Shown: positions 46,707-56,164, counted from the first letter of the stretch. The stretch: DNA of 64,000 bases from Wujia chipingensis (GCF_014337155.1 NZ_CP060632.1:2115001-2179000); one strand, 5' to 3'. Translations and numbers: made by a program. The notes: generated by a model not told the origin, from the sequence alone.

Positions 46707-47137
46707 TGCTGATTTACCAGAACAGCTTTGATCTCGTCCACATTCGCATATCCGTTTTTCTCCATGATATACTTCAAAGCCTCCTGTATATCCTCCTCTG
46801 TCAGGATAATCTGCTTGCTCTCCTCTGTTACGACCGTACAGCCGCCCTTCATATCACAGCATCTGCCACTACAATTATTCTTCTGTATATTTTTCCGGCT
46901 GATCGCACCGATTTCCTCGAGCGTATTGATCATGCGGTACACGGTCGCAATTCCAATGCTGTTGTCTCGCTTATGCGCCAGAAAATAAACTTCCTTACAA
47001 CAGGTATATTCTTCATTTGCAATAATGTCGACGATCAGCTTGCGCTGCTCTGTCAGACGATATCCATGTTCCTTGAGTGACGCAAGAATCTCTTCCTTAC
47101 TGCTTGCTACCTGTCTGATTGGTTCCTGATCGTTCAT
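46703..47137 (-). CDS. Fur-family-like regulator with atypical Cys-rich C-terminus
   Basis: This 144-residue protein has the Fur DNA-binding domain (residues 15-85, GYRLTEQRKLIVDIIA and SIGIATVYRMINTLEEIG). The following dimer domain lacks the usual HHH and HxH metal ligands; instead there are Cys 46, 47, 89, 93, 94 and 100 (NNCSGRCCDMKGGC). Metal specificity is thus not that of Fur, Zur or PerR as known, and a Cys-coordinated metal or a redox response is possible. It sits between two transporters in one overlapping operon, which it may control. Confidence 0.85.
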   Translation of the reverse strand: MNDQEPIRQVASSKEEILASLKEHGYRLTEQRKLIVDIIANEEYTCCKEVYFLAHKRDNSIGIATVYRMINTLEEIGAISRKNIQKNNCSGRCCDMKGGCTVVTEESKQIILTEEDIQEALKYIMEKNGYANVDEIKAVLVNQQ

Positions 47138-48516
47138 TCTGTCACCTCTTTCGATTCTATTTCATTCTTTTTATTTGCGCTCTTTAATTTTTTGACGGTA
47201 CTCTGGTACAAGATTACGGATAATGTCGTTCCGATCGTCCACCCGACCGGCCATGCAAGCCAGATTCCGGTGCTGCCCCATTCCCTTGAGAAAAGCGCGG
47301 CTAAGATCACACGCAGAAACAGATCCAGAAATGTTGTAACCATAAACTGCTTCATTGCTCCAACGCCCCGCAGGACACCGTCCGTAATCAGCTTGACCGA
47401 CACCACAAAATAAAATGGTGCTAATATATGCAGGAATTCAACACCGACCTTCTTCGCCTCGATACTGTTTTCATCCATGAAAAGCTGCACCAGACTGCCG
47501 CTGCACGTAAGATACAATATTACAACCGGCACGCATGTAAGAAAGATCAGCTTCAGTGCTGCCTTGCAGCCCTGACTGATTCGTTCAATCTTCTGTGCAC
47601 CAAGATTCTGTGCCGCAAAATTCGAGACGCCGTTTCCAAGCATCGTAAATGTCGTGATGACCATGTTATTGAGCTTCACGGCTGCCGCATATCCTGCGAT
47701 CACGTCTGAGCCGAAGCTGTTGATGATACTCTGGATGATGATATTTCCGATTGACACGAAGCCCTGCTGCAGGGTACTTGGTATCGCAATCTTCAGCATC
47801 TTACCGAAGATTTCTCCGGAGAATACCTGCACCTTCTGATGTCCTTCGTGTTCATCCTTGATCTTACGCAGCCGGAGCAGCACAACGATCACGGACAGGA
47901 TACAGCTTACGCCCTGGCAGATAAATGTCGCCCACGCGACACCTGCCACGCCCATATGAAAGCTCTTTACAAACAGGATATCTACAAATACGTTCGATAC
48001 CGATGAAAAAGCTAAGAATATAAACGGTGTTTTCGAGTCTCCGAGTGCCGAGAATATACCGGTTGCAATGTTATAGAAGAACAAAAATACAAGTCCGCCG
48101 GTATACACGTCCAGATACAGTTTGGAATCTGCAAATATATCTGCCGGTGTGTGTATCAGATGCAGCAATGCGCCGCCCGCAAAAAGTCCGGTCAGTGTCA
48201 GAATCAGACACAGCACCGCCGAATATATAAACGTCGTATAGACGGTCGTCTTCATCTTCCGGTAATTCTTCGCCCCGAAAAACTGCGCCGCAATGACGGA
48301 ACACCCCATGTTGCAGCCAAATGCAAACGCCATATAAATCAATGTAATCTCATAAGAATTTCCCACGGCTGCAAGTGCATTTTTACCAACATATTTTCCT
48401 GCGACCAGACTGTCTGCAATGTTGTAAAGCTGCTGGAAAATGACGCTTCCAAGTAACGGAATGCAATACCTCCACAATACACGCTCCGGTTTCCCTACTG
48501 TTAAATCCTTATTCAT
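47134..48516 (-). CDS. MATE-family efflux transporter
   Basis: This 460-residue, 12-helix MATE transporter starts KPERVLWRYCIPLLGSVIFQ and repeats the pattern in the second half (FGKMLKIAIPSTLQQGF). It belongs to the NorM/DinF-like group frequent in Clostridia and is only distantly similar to the MATE protein at 4.2-5.6 kb. First gene of the MATE-Fur-EamA operon; its stop overlaps the next start. Element B3 lies directly upstream, so the promoter must be in or next to it. Confidence 0.93.
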   Translation of the reverse strand: MNKDLTVGKPERVLWRYCIPLLGSVIFQQLYNIADSLVAGKYVGKNALAAVGNSYEITLIYMAFAFGCNMGCSVIAAQFFGAKNYRKMKTTVYTTFIYSAVLCLILTLTGLFAGGALLHLIHTPADIFADSKLYLDVYTGGLVFLFFYNIATGIFSALGDSKTPFIFLAFSSVSNVFVDILFVKSFHMGVAGVAWATFICQGVSCILSVIVVLLRLRKIKDEHEGHQKVQVFSGEIFGKMLKIAIPSTLQQGFVSIGNIIIQSIINSFGSDVIAGYAAAVKLNNMVITTFTMLGNGVSNFAAQNLGAQKIERISQGCKAALKLIFLTCVPVVILYLTCSGSLVQLFMDENSIEAKKVGVEFLHILAPFYFVVSVKLITDGVLRGVGAMKQFMVTTFLDLFLRVILAALFSREWGSTGIWLAWPVGWTIGTTLSVILYQSTVKKLKSANKKNEIESKEVTE

Positions 48517-48568
48517 CGTTGCCGCACCGTATGTCCGGTACGCCTCGCCTCCTTTTTACTCTGTTTCC

Positions 48569-48779
48569 GAATCATGGCAAACCTGATTATTCTTCTGAGA
48601 AGCTGCATCCGCAGAACAATTGTACGCAGACGCGCTCTCGCTCGGTTCAGCACGCAGTGGATACTAAATTCGCGACAAAAAACAGTCGCTCATTAAGTAC
48701 CAGCGTGCTTCAACGGTCTGCTTTACAATCTGTTCTGTGGATGCAGCTCTGCCATATTTCATCAGGTTTGCCATGATTC
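48569..48779. repeat. Family B structured intergenic element, copy B3
   Basis: This is the longest B copy. The outermost arms, 48569-48587 and 48761-48779, are perfectly complementary over 19 bp; a second helix pairs AGCTGCATCC with GGATGCAGCT further in, then GCAGAACA with TGTTCTG(T), then the shared GCAGAC...GTCTGC core. The apical stem here is GCGAC/GTCGC. It lies between the MATE gene start and the pheA stop. Confidence 0.85.
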
Positions 48780-48813
48780 CATAAACACTCATCTTATATG
48801 ATGCCTGGCTTAT

Positions 48814-49740
48814 CTAATGTTCCTTGTATGCTCCAAGTATCTTAATATCGTTATACACTTGGATTTGTCTCAGTGTCTCGACAACAACTTCGAGCCGCTC
48901 GGTCAGGCAGTCGATCTCGATGTAGAAGTTGTAGGTTCCCATCGATTGTTTTGTCGGACGGGACATGATTGAGATCAAGTTGATGCGTTTGTCATAGAAC
49001 CGGCGCAGGATATCGAACAGGATTCCGGGCCGGTCGGTGGCAGGCATGATATAGACCGGGATTCGTACTTTCTCCCGTGTAAGCTCCGCGGTTTTCTCTG
49101 TGCCATCCGCATCTGCATCCAACCCTTTCTCGTTACTTACAAGCTCTTCTAACTGCTTTTCAAGATCCGGATTTTCCACGTCTAACACGCCCTTGCGCAG
49201 GATGATAAAACGGGTATGATTGCCTTTTGCATCTGTCACATCTTCTGCAAGCACGCGCACATCGTCTGCCTGTATCACATGATGTGGTACAATTGCCGCT
49301 GTTCCTGGTTCATCCTGTATCTTGTAATAAGATTCCATGTTACTGTTCGTCGTTACAATCTCTGCGTCATGCAGGGTATGCAGGAACTGTCTGCACTGCC
49401 CGTTCGTCTTGAACTGCACATAGATCTTCCGGATATCTTCTATCTTCTCTGTATTGGCAAGCAGCGAAAACTGAACTGCCACCTGATTTTCATCGACGAT
49501 ATAGACGTTTTTCTCCAGCAACAGGTCAAGTGTCCGCTGCACATAACCATCCAGCATATTTTCTACCGGAACAACCGCATACTCACACGCTTCGTTCGTA
49601 CAGAGCTGTTCGAACACATCGTCAATTGTCGGACAATAAAGCGGTTCTAATGATTTCCCGTGTGCTGCCTCATATTTCTTATTATATTCTTCATAGGACT
49701 TATCGCAAAATGTCCCTTTCGGTCCTAATACTGCTATCAT
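48814..49740 (-). CDS. pheA: Prephenate dehydratase
   Basis: PheA (308 residues) turns prephenate into phenylpyruvate for phenylalanine. The catalytic domain spans about residues 1-180, with GPKGTFCDKSYEEY at the start, PVENMLDGYV, and the TRF motif in GNHTRFIIL. A C-terminal ACT domain (about residues 220-305, RPGILFDILRRF and SIMSRPTKQSMGTYNFYIE) gives Phe feedback. ATG 49740 is chosen for its GGAGG site; the in-frame start at 49785 has none. There is no fused chorismate mutase. Confidence 0.95.
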   Translation of the reverse strand: MIAVLGPKGTFCDKSYEEYNKKYEAAHGKSLEPLYCPTIDDVFEQLCTNEACEYAVVPVENMLDGYVQRTLDLLLEKNVYIVDENQVAVQFSLLANTEKIEDIRKIYVQFKTNGQCRQFLHTLHDAEIVTTNSNMESYYKIQDEPGTAAIVPHHVIQADDVRVLAEDVTDAKGNHTRFIILRKGVLDVENPDLEKQLEELVSNEKGLDADADGTEKTAELTREKVRIPVYIMPATDRPGILFDILRRFYDKRINLISIMSRPTKQSMGTYNFYIEIDCLTERLEVVVETLRQIQVYNDIKILGAYKEH

Positions 49741-49821
49741 GTAGATGTCTCCTCCCGAACGTGCATTTCCTATCTGCTGATTCACTTGCGAATCCAGCTG
49801 ATTGCTTCATCTGTGCACACA

Positions 49822-50088
49822 TTATATCCACTCGAAATTTCCACCGGTAATGGCAAGACTGAGTAATGCGTCCATCTTCTCGACATCCTCACCCTCCAAT
49901 ACCTGTATCAGCTTTGCGGTGTCTTCAGCCACCTGCATAGTCTCATCCGGTCCGATCTCCGGATCAAATTCCGCCTCACAGTATGGACAGTTGATATGCT
50001 CCATCGTCTGCAGAGACAGGAATTTCTCTCCACAGCTTTCACATTCATAATACCCACAACGGGTTGTTCCTTCCGGTACATAATACAT
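49822..50088 (-). CDS. Small zinc-ribbon protein (88 residues)
   Basis: The N-terminal half has a rubredoxin-like zinc ribbon with two CxxC pairs (CESCGEKF and CPYCEAEF, 20 residues apart); the rest is an acidic helical tail (DETMQVAEDTAKLIQVLEG). It is cytoplasmic. I do not know a function. It lies between yitT-like and pheA genes on the same strand, and its ribosome site AAAGGAG is rather far (12 bases) from the ATG. Confidence 0.75.
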   Translation of the reverse strand: MYYVPEGTTRCGYYECESCGEKFLSLQTMEHINCPYCEAEFDPEIGPDETMQVAEDTAKLIQVLEGEDVEKMDALLSLAITGGNFEWI

Positions 50089-50132
50089 ATGCTGACTTTA
50101 CTCCTTTACATCTATCTCTTTCACGGGATCCC

Positions 50133-51074
50133 TTATTCTGTATCATCGGAATCTCCTGTATCCTCCAATTTAGTTTCACCCTTCAGGTCGTTCAGGTTTG
50201 TCGCCGGGAAGATATCTGCCACATCATTGATTGCGATATACGCATACGGATCAATACTATGTACCAGATTCCGCATCTTGCCGACCTGAAACCGGTTCAC
50301 AATGAAATACACCAGCGTGCGGTCGGTATTCGAGTAATATCCTTTCGCATCAATCGTTGTGATACCGTTTTCAAATGCGGCGGAAAGTGCCTCGCATACA
50401 TGCTTCGGATGCTCTGTCACGATAAAGGCTGCCTTGGAACGGTCGAAGCCCTCCACGAAGAAATCAATCGTTTTCGATGCCGCCGCATAGGTCACAACCG
50501 AGTAAAGCGGCAGAATCCAGCTGTCAAGCACGATTCCACATATGATGTATAAGATTACATTGTATGCCATTACGAACGAGCCGAGACTTAACCCCAGCTT
50601 CTTCGCGAACATAACACCTATGATGTCGATACCATCCATCGCACCGCCAAACCGTACCGCAAGTCCGCTTCCGCAGCCGGAGATGATACCTCCGAAGATT
50701 GCACACAGAAACAAATCACTTCCGGCAAGCGGAGATACGATCGTCACATCCACAGGCAGAATATCTGTGATGATCCATGCAACAATGGAATAGATCAAAA
50801 CCGCATAAATCGCGTAGATTGTGAATACCACGCCCTCGCGCTTTAACCCAAGTAAGAAGATTGGAATATTTAAGAGAATCAAAACCAGGGAAAGACTGAT
50901 CCATTTCGGTGTGAGCTGGGACACCAGCATAGCAGTTCCCGAGATACCGCTATCATACAGTTTGACAGGAGCTAAAAATATAACAACGCCAAACGCATTG
51001 ACGATTCCCGCAACCGTCAGGAGCAAAAAGTTCTTGATACTGAGCATGCCACATACCTTCCTGATTTTTTCCAT
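50133..51074 (-). CDS. YitT-family membrane protein (DUF161/DUF2179)
   Basis: This 313-residue protein has five or six membrane helices (residues 15-215) of the YitT type (FLAPVKLYDSGISGTAMLVS) and a soluble C-terminal DUF2179 domain (residues 225-300, AFIVTEHPKHVCEAL). It is common in Firmicutes but of unsettled function, probably transport or regulation. ATG 51074 has AGGAGG seven bases upstream; the TTG two codons earlier is less likely. Confidence 0.92.
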   Translation of the reverse strand: MEKIRKVCGMLSIKNFLLLTVAGIVNAFGVVIFLAPVKLYDSGISGTAMLVSQLTPKWISLSLVLILLNIPIFLLGLKREGVVFTIYAIYAVLIYSIVAWIITDILPVDVTIVSPLAGSDLFLCAIFGGIISGCGSGLAVRFGGAMDGIDIIGVMFAKKLGLSLGSFVMAYNVILYIICGIVLDSWILPLYSVVTYAAASKTIDFFVEGFDRSKAAFIVTEHPKHVCEALSAAFENGITTIDAKGYYSNTDRTLVYFIVNRFQVGKMRNLVHSIDPYAYIAINDVADIFPATNLNDLKGETKLEDTGDSDDTE

Positions 51075-51193
51075 TCGCAATCCTCCTGCTATAATATGTA
51101 TCGCCCCCTCACATTCGTTCGGCGGCAGATCGTCGGAAACATCCTAAATCATTCACTCCGTTCATGATGTTTCCTCCTAATTTTTAATTTTAC

Positions 51194-52249
51194 CTACAAG
51201 TTCTCGATCTGTTCCCGAAATGGGCGAAACGCAGATGGTAATGCATACGTCTCGTCCAGACTCTCCTTTGTTACCCACTTCCATTTTTTATTTGTTTTCC
51301 GACATCGGATATAATACGCTGTCATATGCCATTCCACATGGCTGAATATATGTGTGTAGCTTGTCTGCATCAGAAGATCCAACGGTTCTGCCTGCCAGCC
51401 GGTTACCTGTGTTACCGCCGCCTGCTTGTCAAGCTTTGCATCCACATTCGGGAATTCCCACATGCCTGCCAGAAGTCCGCTTGTGCTGCGCTTATGCAGT
51501 GCCACGGTATCTTCCGTAAGCAGGATAAATACTGTCTTATCCACAATTTTTCGTTTCTTCTTCTCACTGCGGACGGGCAGATTTCTCCATGTGTCCTGCT
51601 TTCGTGCCTGACAGATCTCCGCTACCGGACATACATCGCACCGCGGTGCACCATTTGGCACACAGACAGTCGCACCAAGCTCCATCAGTGCCTGCGTCGC
51701 GATTCCCGGATTCTTCTGCGGATACGTCTCCTGCAATTTTCTCGTGATGCGCTTCTTCGTTGTCTGCAGATCAATGTTTGCGTCATCCGCCAGAAGCCGG
51801 CTATACACGCGCAATACATTTCCATCCACCGCCGGTGTCGGTGCATCAAAGCAGATCGACGCGATTGCGCCTGCTGTGTAGTCGCCAATACCGGATAAAC
51901 TCCGGATCTGTGCGTATTCCGACGGAAATACTCCCGTGTATTCCGCACAAATCGTCTGCGCCGCCTTCTGCAGATTGCGCACACGGTTATAATATCCAAG
52001 TCCTTCCCAGAGCTTTAAGATTTGTTCCTCCGGTGCCTCCGCCAGATCTGCAATCGTCGGAAGTGCCGTAAGAAATCGCCGGTAATATTCCTTGACTGCC
52101 TCCACACGCGTCTGCTGCAGCATGATCTCTGACAGCCACACATGGTACGGCTCCTTATCCTGTCTCCACGGAAGTTCGCGTTTATGTGCTTCATACCACG
52201 GAATGAGCGCCTCAAACATGGCAATAAGCACTTGTTCCTCTGTCCTCAT
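51194..52249 (-). CDS. mutY: Adenine DNA glycosylase
   Basis: MutY (351 residues) removes adenine paired with 8-oxoguanine. The N-terminal glycosylase shows RELPWR, SEIMLQQTRVEAV with the catalytic Glu, the hairpin LSGIGDYTAGAI with the catalytic Asp following, and a 4Fe-4S cluster (CVPNGAPRCDVCPVAEIC). The C-terminal Nudix-like domain (about residues 230-350) recognises 8-oxoguanine. Its ATG overlaps the stop of the upstream small gene (TAATG), so the two are coupled. Confidence 0.96.
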   Translation of the reverse strand: MRTEEQVLIAMFEALIPWYEAHKRELPWRQDKEPYHVWLSEIMLQQTRVEAVKEYYRRFLTALPTIADLAEAPEEQILKLWEGLGYYNRVRNLQKAAQTICAEYTGVFPSEYAQIRSLSGIGDYTAGAIASICFDAPTPAVDGNVLRVYSRLLADDANIDLQTTKKRITRKLQETYPQKNPGIATQALMELGATVCVPNGAPRCDVCPVAEICQARKQDTWRNLPVRSEKKKRKIVDKTVFILLTEDTVALHKRSTSGLLAGMWEFPNVDAKLDKQAAVTQVTGWQAEPLDLLMQTSYTHIFSHVEWHMTAYYIRCRKTNKKWKWVTKESLDETYALPSAFRPFREQIENL

Positions 52250-52527
52250 TAGAAGTCAAGCTTGATGAAACTATCGTCGTCACGATTTGCAAGCTTACGT
52301 CCTTCCATTGTCTTGATCGCCAGATCAATCTGTTCGATCATCGAATCCGTGATATTCGTTTTCTCCCCGTAATTCAGATAATTCAGGATTGTCAACATCT
52401 CGGATTCACTATCTGTAAAATACCCGGTGCCTTCCTGCTGCATATCGCCCACATTCTTGACGAGCTCCAGCATCTTGTTCGGCAGCGTTCTGTAATCCCA
52501 TGGTTTTGATTCGATATCACCTAACAT
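52249..52527 (-). CDS. Conserved small protein (92 residues), unknown function
   Basis: A soluble, acidic and mostly helical protein (MLGDIESKPWDYR at the start, MIEQIDLAIKTMEGRKLA near the end). I do not recognise a family. It lies between purF-like and mutY genes: its start overlaps or abuts the purF stop and its stop overlaps the mutY start by one base, so all three are likely translated from one mRNA. ATG 52527 has AAGGA upstream; an ATG at 52545 inside purF is an alternative. Confidence 0.75.
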   Translation of the reverse strand: MLGDIESKPWDYRTLPNKMLELVKNVGDMQQEGTGYFTDSESEMLTILNYLNYGEKTNITDSMIEQIDLAIKTMEGRKLANRDDDSFIKLDF

Positions 52528-52531
52528 CGTC

Positions 52532-53938
52532 TTATTCCTTTCCATTCCAACAATATGTACAAAGCTTCTCCGGCTCGATTCCAACAGCCTCAAGCATATC
52601 ATCTAAGCGGTGGAACCGGAGTGATGTAAATTTCAGCTTCTCGCAGATCTTATCAACCATCTTCTGGTATTTCTCAGATGTGTAATCTGCGTACTCCTGC
52701 AAGACTTCATCGCTGACATCCCCGCCCTCTAACTCTGCGATAACATTTCTTGTGATCAGCTCCATCTCAGAGTTTGAACGGGAGAAGTTTAAGTATTTAC
52801 ATCCGTATACAAGCGGTGGGCACGCCGGACGAATATGCACTTCCTTCGCACCACTCTCAAACAAATATTCTGTCGTCTCGCGAAGCTGTGTACCACGCAC
52901 GATGGAATCATCGATCAGCAGCAGGCTCTTATCCCGGATCAGCTCCTCGATCGGGATCAGCTTCATCTTCGCGATCAGATTACGCTTACTCTGAATCGTT
53001 GGCATGAACGAACGTGGCCATGTCGGCGTGTATTTGATAAATGGTCTGGAAAATGGAATACCAGACTCATTTGCATATCCAACTGCATGTGCCGTACCGG
53101 AATCTGGAACACCCGCAACGATATCCGGCTTGACATTATCCCGTCTTGCAAGAAGCTGCCCACAGCGATACCGCATCTCCTCGACATTCACACCCTCGTA
53201 AGTCGAAGACGGATAACCGTAGTAGATCCAGAGGAAGGTACAGATCTTCATCTCTTTGCCCGGCAGAACCAGTGTCTTTAACGCATCGCTCGTCATAACA
53301 GCAACCTCGCCCGGTCCAAGCTCCCGGTAGGTTGAATAACCGAGATTCAAGAACGCAAAGCTCTCAAAAGTCGCACAGAATGCGCCATCCTTCTTACCAA
53401 CGATAATCGGTGTTCTTCCGTATTTGTCTCTTGCAAGGTAGACACCCTTCGGTGTCAGGATCAGCATGGACATCGAACCCTCGATAATCTCCTGCGCATA
53501 GCGGATACCATCGATGAAATTATCCTTCTGATCGATAATCGCAGCGACAAGCTCTGTTGCATTGATCTCTCCATTGCTCATCTCAAAGAAATGTGTTCTT
53601 CCCTGCAAAATTGTATCAATGATCTCCTGTGCATTGTTGATCTTACCAACGGTTGTAATTGCAAACGTACCGTGATGCGAACGCACTAAGATCGGCTGTG
53701 CCTCATAGTCTGAAATACATCCGATTCCGAAGTTACCTTTCATGGTATTTGCTTCTTTATCAAACTTTGTCCGAAATGGTGCATTGTCAATCTTATGGAT
53801 TGCTTTTTCAAATCCATGTTCCTCACTATACACCGCCATACCTGCACGTCTCGTTCCAAGATGGGAATGATAATCTGTTCCAAAAAACAAATCAAATACA
53901 CAATCCTCTTTCGACGCAACTCCAAAAAAACCGCCCAT
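52532..53938 (-). CDS. purF: PurF-like amidophosphoribosyltransferase without N-terminal Cys
   Basis: This 468-residue protein has the PurF layout: an N-terminal class II amidotransferase domain (residues 1-230) and a C-terminal phosphoribosyltransferase domain with the PRPP loop SLLLIDDSIVRGTQ (near residue 340) and VAGVPDSGTAHAVGYA. PurF normally starts with a Cys nucleophile after Met removal; here the codons are ATG GGC GGT (MGGFFGVAS), so it is Gly. HLGTRRAG, which binds glutamine in the family, is present. It may use free ammonia or have another role. First gene of a set with the 92-residue protein and mutY. Confidence 0.88.
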   Translation of the reverse strand: MGGFFGVASKEDCVFDLFFGTDYHSHLGTRRAGMAVYSEEHGFEKAIHKIDNAPFRTKFDKEANTMKGNFGIGCISDYEAQPILVRSHHGTFAITTVGKINNAQEIIDTILQGRTHFFEMSNGEINATELVAAIIDQKDNFIDGIRYAQEIIEGSMSMLILTPKGVYLARDKYGRTPIIVGKKDGAFCATFESFAFLNLGYSTYRELGPGEVAVMTSDALKTLVLPGKEMKICTFLWIYYGYPSSTYEGVNVEEMRYRCGQLLARRDNVKPDIVAGVPDSGTAHAVGYANESGIPFSRPFIKYTPTWPRSFMPTIQSKRNLIAKMKLIPIEELIRDKSLLLIDDSIVRGTQLRETTEYLFESGAKEVHIRPACPPLVYGCKYLNFSRSNSEMELITRNVIAELEGGDVSDEVLQEYADYTSEKYQKMVDKICEKLKFTSLRFHRLDDMLEAVGIEPEKLCTYCWNGKE

Positions 53939-54136
53939 GACTGTACCTTTCCACTTTCGTGGCCTTTCCCTGTATGCTTTTTATTTTTGAACATATTTTT
54001 ACCACATAACATTATAACAACAATATTTCGGTTTTGAAACACTTTTTTGATATCGGATGTATATTTTTGCGGAAGCGGGGAATGATAGATGTAAGAAAGT
54101 ACATTTCTGTATTTTTAACGTATATGGAGGTTTGTT

Positions 54137-54337
54137 ATGAAAGTATTAAACTGTGTGGCTCTTACAATTGCCATCATCGGTGCGATCAACTGGGGACTGA
54201 TTGGTTTCTTCGACTTCAATCTTGTTTCCGGCATCTTCGGCGATGCGACCGCATTCACACGTGTCATCTATGCTTTGGTCGGTCTTTCCGGACTCTACAT
54301 GATCAGTCTGTACGGAAGAGCTTGTGCAGACGCTTAA
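54137..54337 (+). CDS. DUF378 family small membrane protein (YuzA-like)
   Basis: This 66-residue protein has two membrane helices (residues 5-25 and 40-60) and the family pattern INWGLIGFFDFNLV and YALVGLSGLYM. The function is unknown. It has a GGAGG site, lies alone on the plus strand and is followed by a strong terminator. Confidence 0.9.
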   Translation: MKVLNCVALTIAIIGAINWGLIGFFDFNLVSGIFGDATAFTRVIYALVGLSGLYMISLYGRACADA

Positions 54338-54344
54338 AAAGAAA

Positions 54345-54384
54345 ATGCTGTCTGAACTGCTATGTGTCCAGACAGCAATTTTTT
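54345..54384. terminator. Bidirectional terminator between DUF378 and yerC genes
   Basis: GCTGTCTG (54347-54354) pairs with CAGACAGC (54369-54376) and is followed on the plus strand by six T; on the minus strand TTTTCTTTTT follows. It serves the convergent genes on both sides and overlaps the yerC stop codon. Confidence 0.88.
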
Positions 54385-54682
54385 ATGCCTTATTTTTCTC
54401 TTCGAGTCTTGCAAATACTTTATCGTAGCTTGCATTTCCGTAATTTAAGGACCGGTTTACACGGCTGATCGTCGCGGTCGAAGCGCCTGTCTCGTTCGCT
54501 ACCTCCGCATAAGTCTTTCCATCCTTCAGAAGCTTCGCAACCGCAAACCGCTGCGCAATCGACTGTACTTCCTTCACCGTACAGACATCCTCAAAAAAAT
54601 CCATACATTCATCTACCGATTCGAGCGTGAGTACAGCTTCGAGAAATTCTTTTACAAATTGTGTCCGTATTGTCTTTTCCAT
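54383..54682 (-). CDS. YerC/YecD family TrpR-related DNA-binding protein
   Basis: This 99-residue helical protein belongs to the TrpR-like YerC/YecD family of Firmicutes. The helix-turn-helix reads KTYAEVANETGASTATISRV (residues 55-74) and the N-terminus FLEAVLTLESVDECMDFFED is typical. Its regulon is not defined and it is not known to bind tryptophan. It stands just downstream of the amylase gene (27-bp gap), probably on the same transcript. Confidence 0.92.
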   Translation of the reverse strand: MEKTIRTQFVKEFLEAVLTLESVDECMDFFEDVCTVKEVQSIAQRFAVAKLLKDGKTYAEVANETGASTATISRVNRSLNYGNASYDKVFARLEEKNKA

Positions 54683-54709
54683 GTCATCACCTACTCATAT
54701 TGAGCTATC

Positions 54710-56164
54710 CTATTTATTCTCTTTGTGCACCCAGACTGCCACGGCATCACGGTTTACATAGAAATCACCGAAGCCTTCCTCGTCAATCTTGATGTTGTAT
54801 TTTGCATTTCCCATCGCATCCGCGAAATGGCATCCTGCAAACTGCTTACCAATATACATATGCTTTGTGCCGCCGGTTCCATCGGAGATCACAACCGCCA
54901 TACCGGAATTCTTATGTTCCTCATCGCCTTCGCGTGTCCAGCCAATGCAGTTTGGATCATCGAAATAATCGTGCTGTGCGCCATATGCCTGATTCTTACG
55001 AAGCTTCATCAGCTTGTCAAGCTCCCGCTTCTTCGACTTGATCTTCGCTGTTGGGATTCCCTTGTAATCGCCATAGAATACACATGGATAGCCTTCCTGA
55101 CGAAGCAGGATGATCGCATATGCCATCGGCTTGAACCAATCCTCTACCCACGACTCTAATGACTGTCCCGGCTGGCTGTCATGGTTATCGACAAAGGTTA
55201 CTGCCTTCATCGGATTCACCTTTGCAAGCGTACCGTCTAAGATCGTGCGCAGATCGTAATTGCCATGTGCCTTCGAACAATTATGGAAGTTGAAATGGAG
55301 CGGCACATCGAAGAGACTTAACTCGCTCTCGTTCGCATTTATGTAATCCTGTAATACATTGACATCCCAGTGCCAGTACTCACCAACTGCGAATAAATCC
55401 TTTTCGACATCTTCTTTCATGGCACGCAGCCAGTCCTTATAGAAATATTTGTTGATATGCTTCACTGCATCAAGCCGATATCCGTCAATGCCAGTCTGCT
55501 CGGTATACCACTTGCCCCAACGGGTAAGCTCCTCTGTCACCTCCGGATTGTTAAAATCCAGATCCGCACCCATCAGATAATCATAGTTTCCAAGCTCGGA
55601 ATCCACTTCCCTGTCCCAGTCTTTTCCCGCAAACTTGAAGATGGATTTGACTGCTCTGTCCTGATCCCAGTCGATGCCATCAAAATGTGTCCAGTTCCAT
55701 GTAAAATCCGAATACTTTCCTTTTCTTCCCGGAAATGTAAACTTCGTCCACGCCCCAATCGTCTTGGAATCGCCTACCATCTGATTCCGGCTGTTCGCGT
55801 TGAACTCTTCCGCAGACACCTGCTCCACCTCGTCTGCACCAATTCTATGATTCAATACGATATCTGCATATACCTGGATTTTCTTATCATGCAGTGCCTT
55901 GATCGCTGCTAAGTATTCTGCTTTCGTACCATACTTTGTCGGGACAGAGCCCTTCTGATTAAACTCACCCAGATCATACAGGTCATAGACACCGTATCCG
56001 ACATCTTCTTTTCCCTGTGCGCCTTTATATGCCGGCGGTAACCAGACTGCCGTCACCCCTGCGGTCTTTAATTTTGCCGCATCCTCTGCCAGTGCTTTCC
56101 AAAGGGATGCATCTGCAGGAAGATCCCACTGAAAATACTGCATCATAGTTCCATTCATACCCAT
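54710..56164 (-). CDS. Alpha-amylase, glycoside hydrolase family 13, cytoplasmic
   Basis: This 484-residue enzyme cleaves alpha-1,4-glucans inside the cell. The GH13 motifs are in order: DIVLNHR, GYRLDAVKHI with the nucleophile Asp (near residue 230), FAVGEYWHW with the acid Glu (near residue 262) and FVDNHDSQPG with the third Asp. There is no signal peptide. Length and the start MNGTMMQYFQWDLP match AmyS/MalS-type enzymes that act on glycogen or imported maltodextrins. ATG 56164 has GGAGG nine bases upstream. Confidence 0.95.
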   Translation of the reverse strand: MGMNGTMMQYFQWDLPADASLWKALAEDAAKLKTAGVTAVWLPPAYKGAQGKEDVGYGVYDLYDLGEFNQKGSVPTKYGTKAEYLAAIKALHDKKIQVYADIVLNHRIGADEVEQVSAEEFNANSRNQMVGDSKTIGAWTKFTFPGRKGKYSDFTWNWTHFDGIDWDQDRAVKSIFKFAGKDWDREVDSELGNYDYLMGADLDFNNPEVTEELTRWGKWYTEQTGIDGYRLDAVKHINKYFYKDWLRAMKEDVEKDLFAVGEYWHWDVNVLQDYINANESELSLFDVPLHFNFHNCSKAHGNYDLRTILDGTLAKVNPMKAVTFVDNHDSQPGQSLESWVEDWFKPMAYAIILLRQEGYPCVFYGDYKGIPTAKIKSKKRELDKLMKLRKNQAYGAQHDYFDDPNCIGWTREGDEEHKNSGMAVVISDGTGGTKHMYIGKQFAGCHFADAMGNAKYNIKIDEEGFGDFYVNRDAVAVWVHKENK

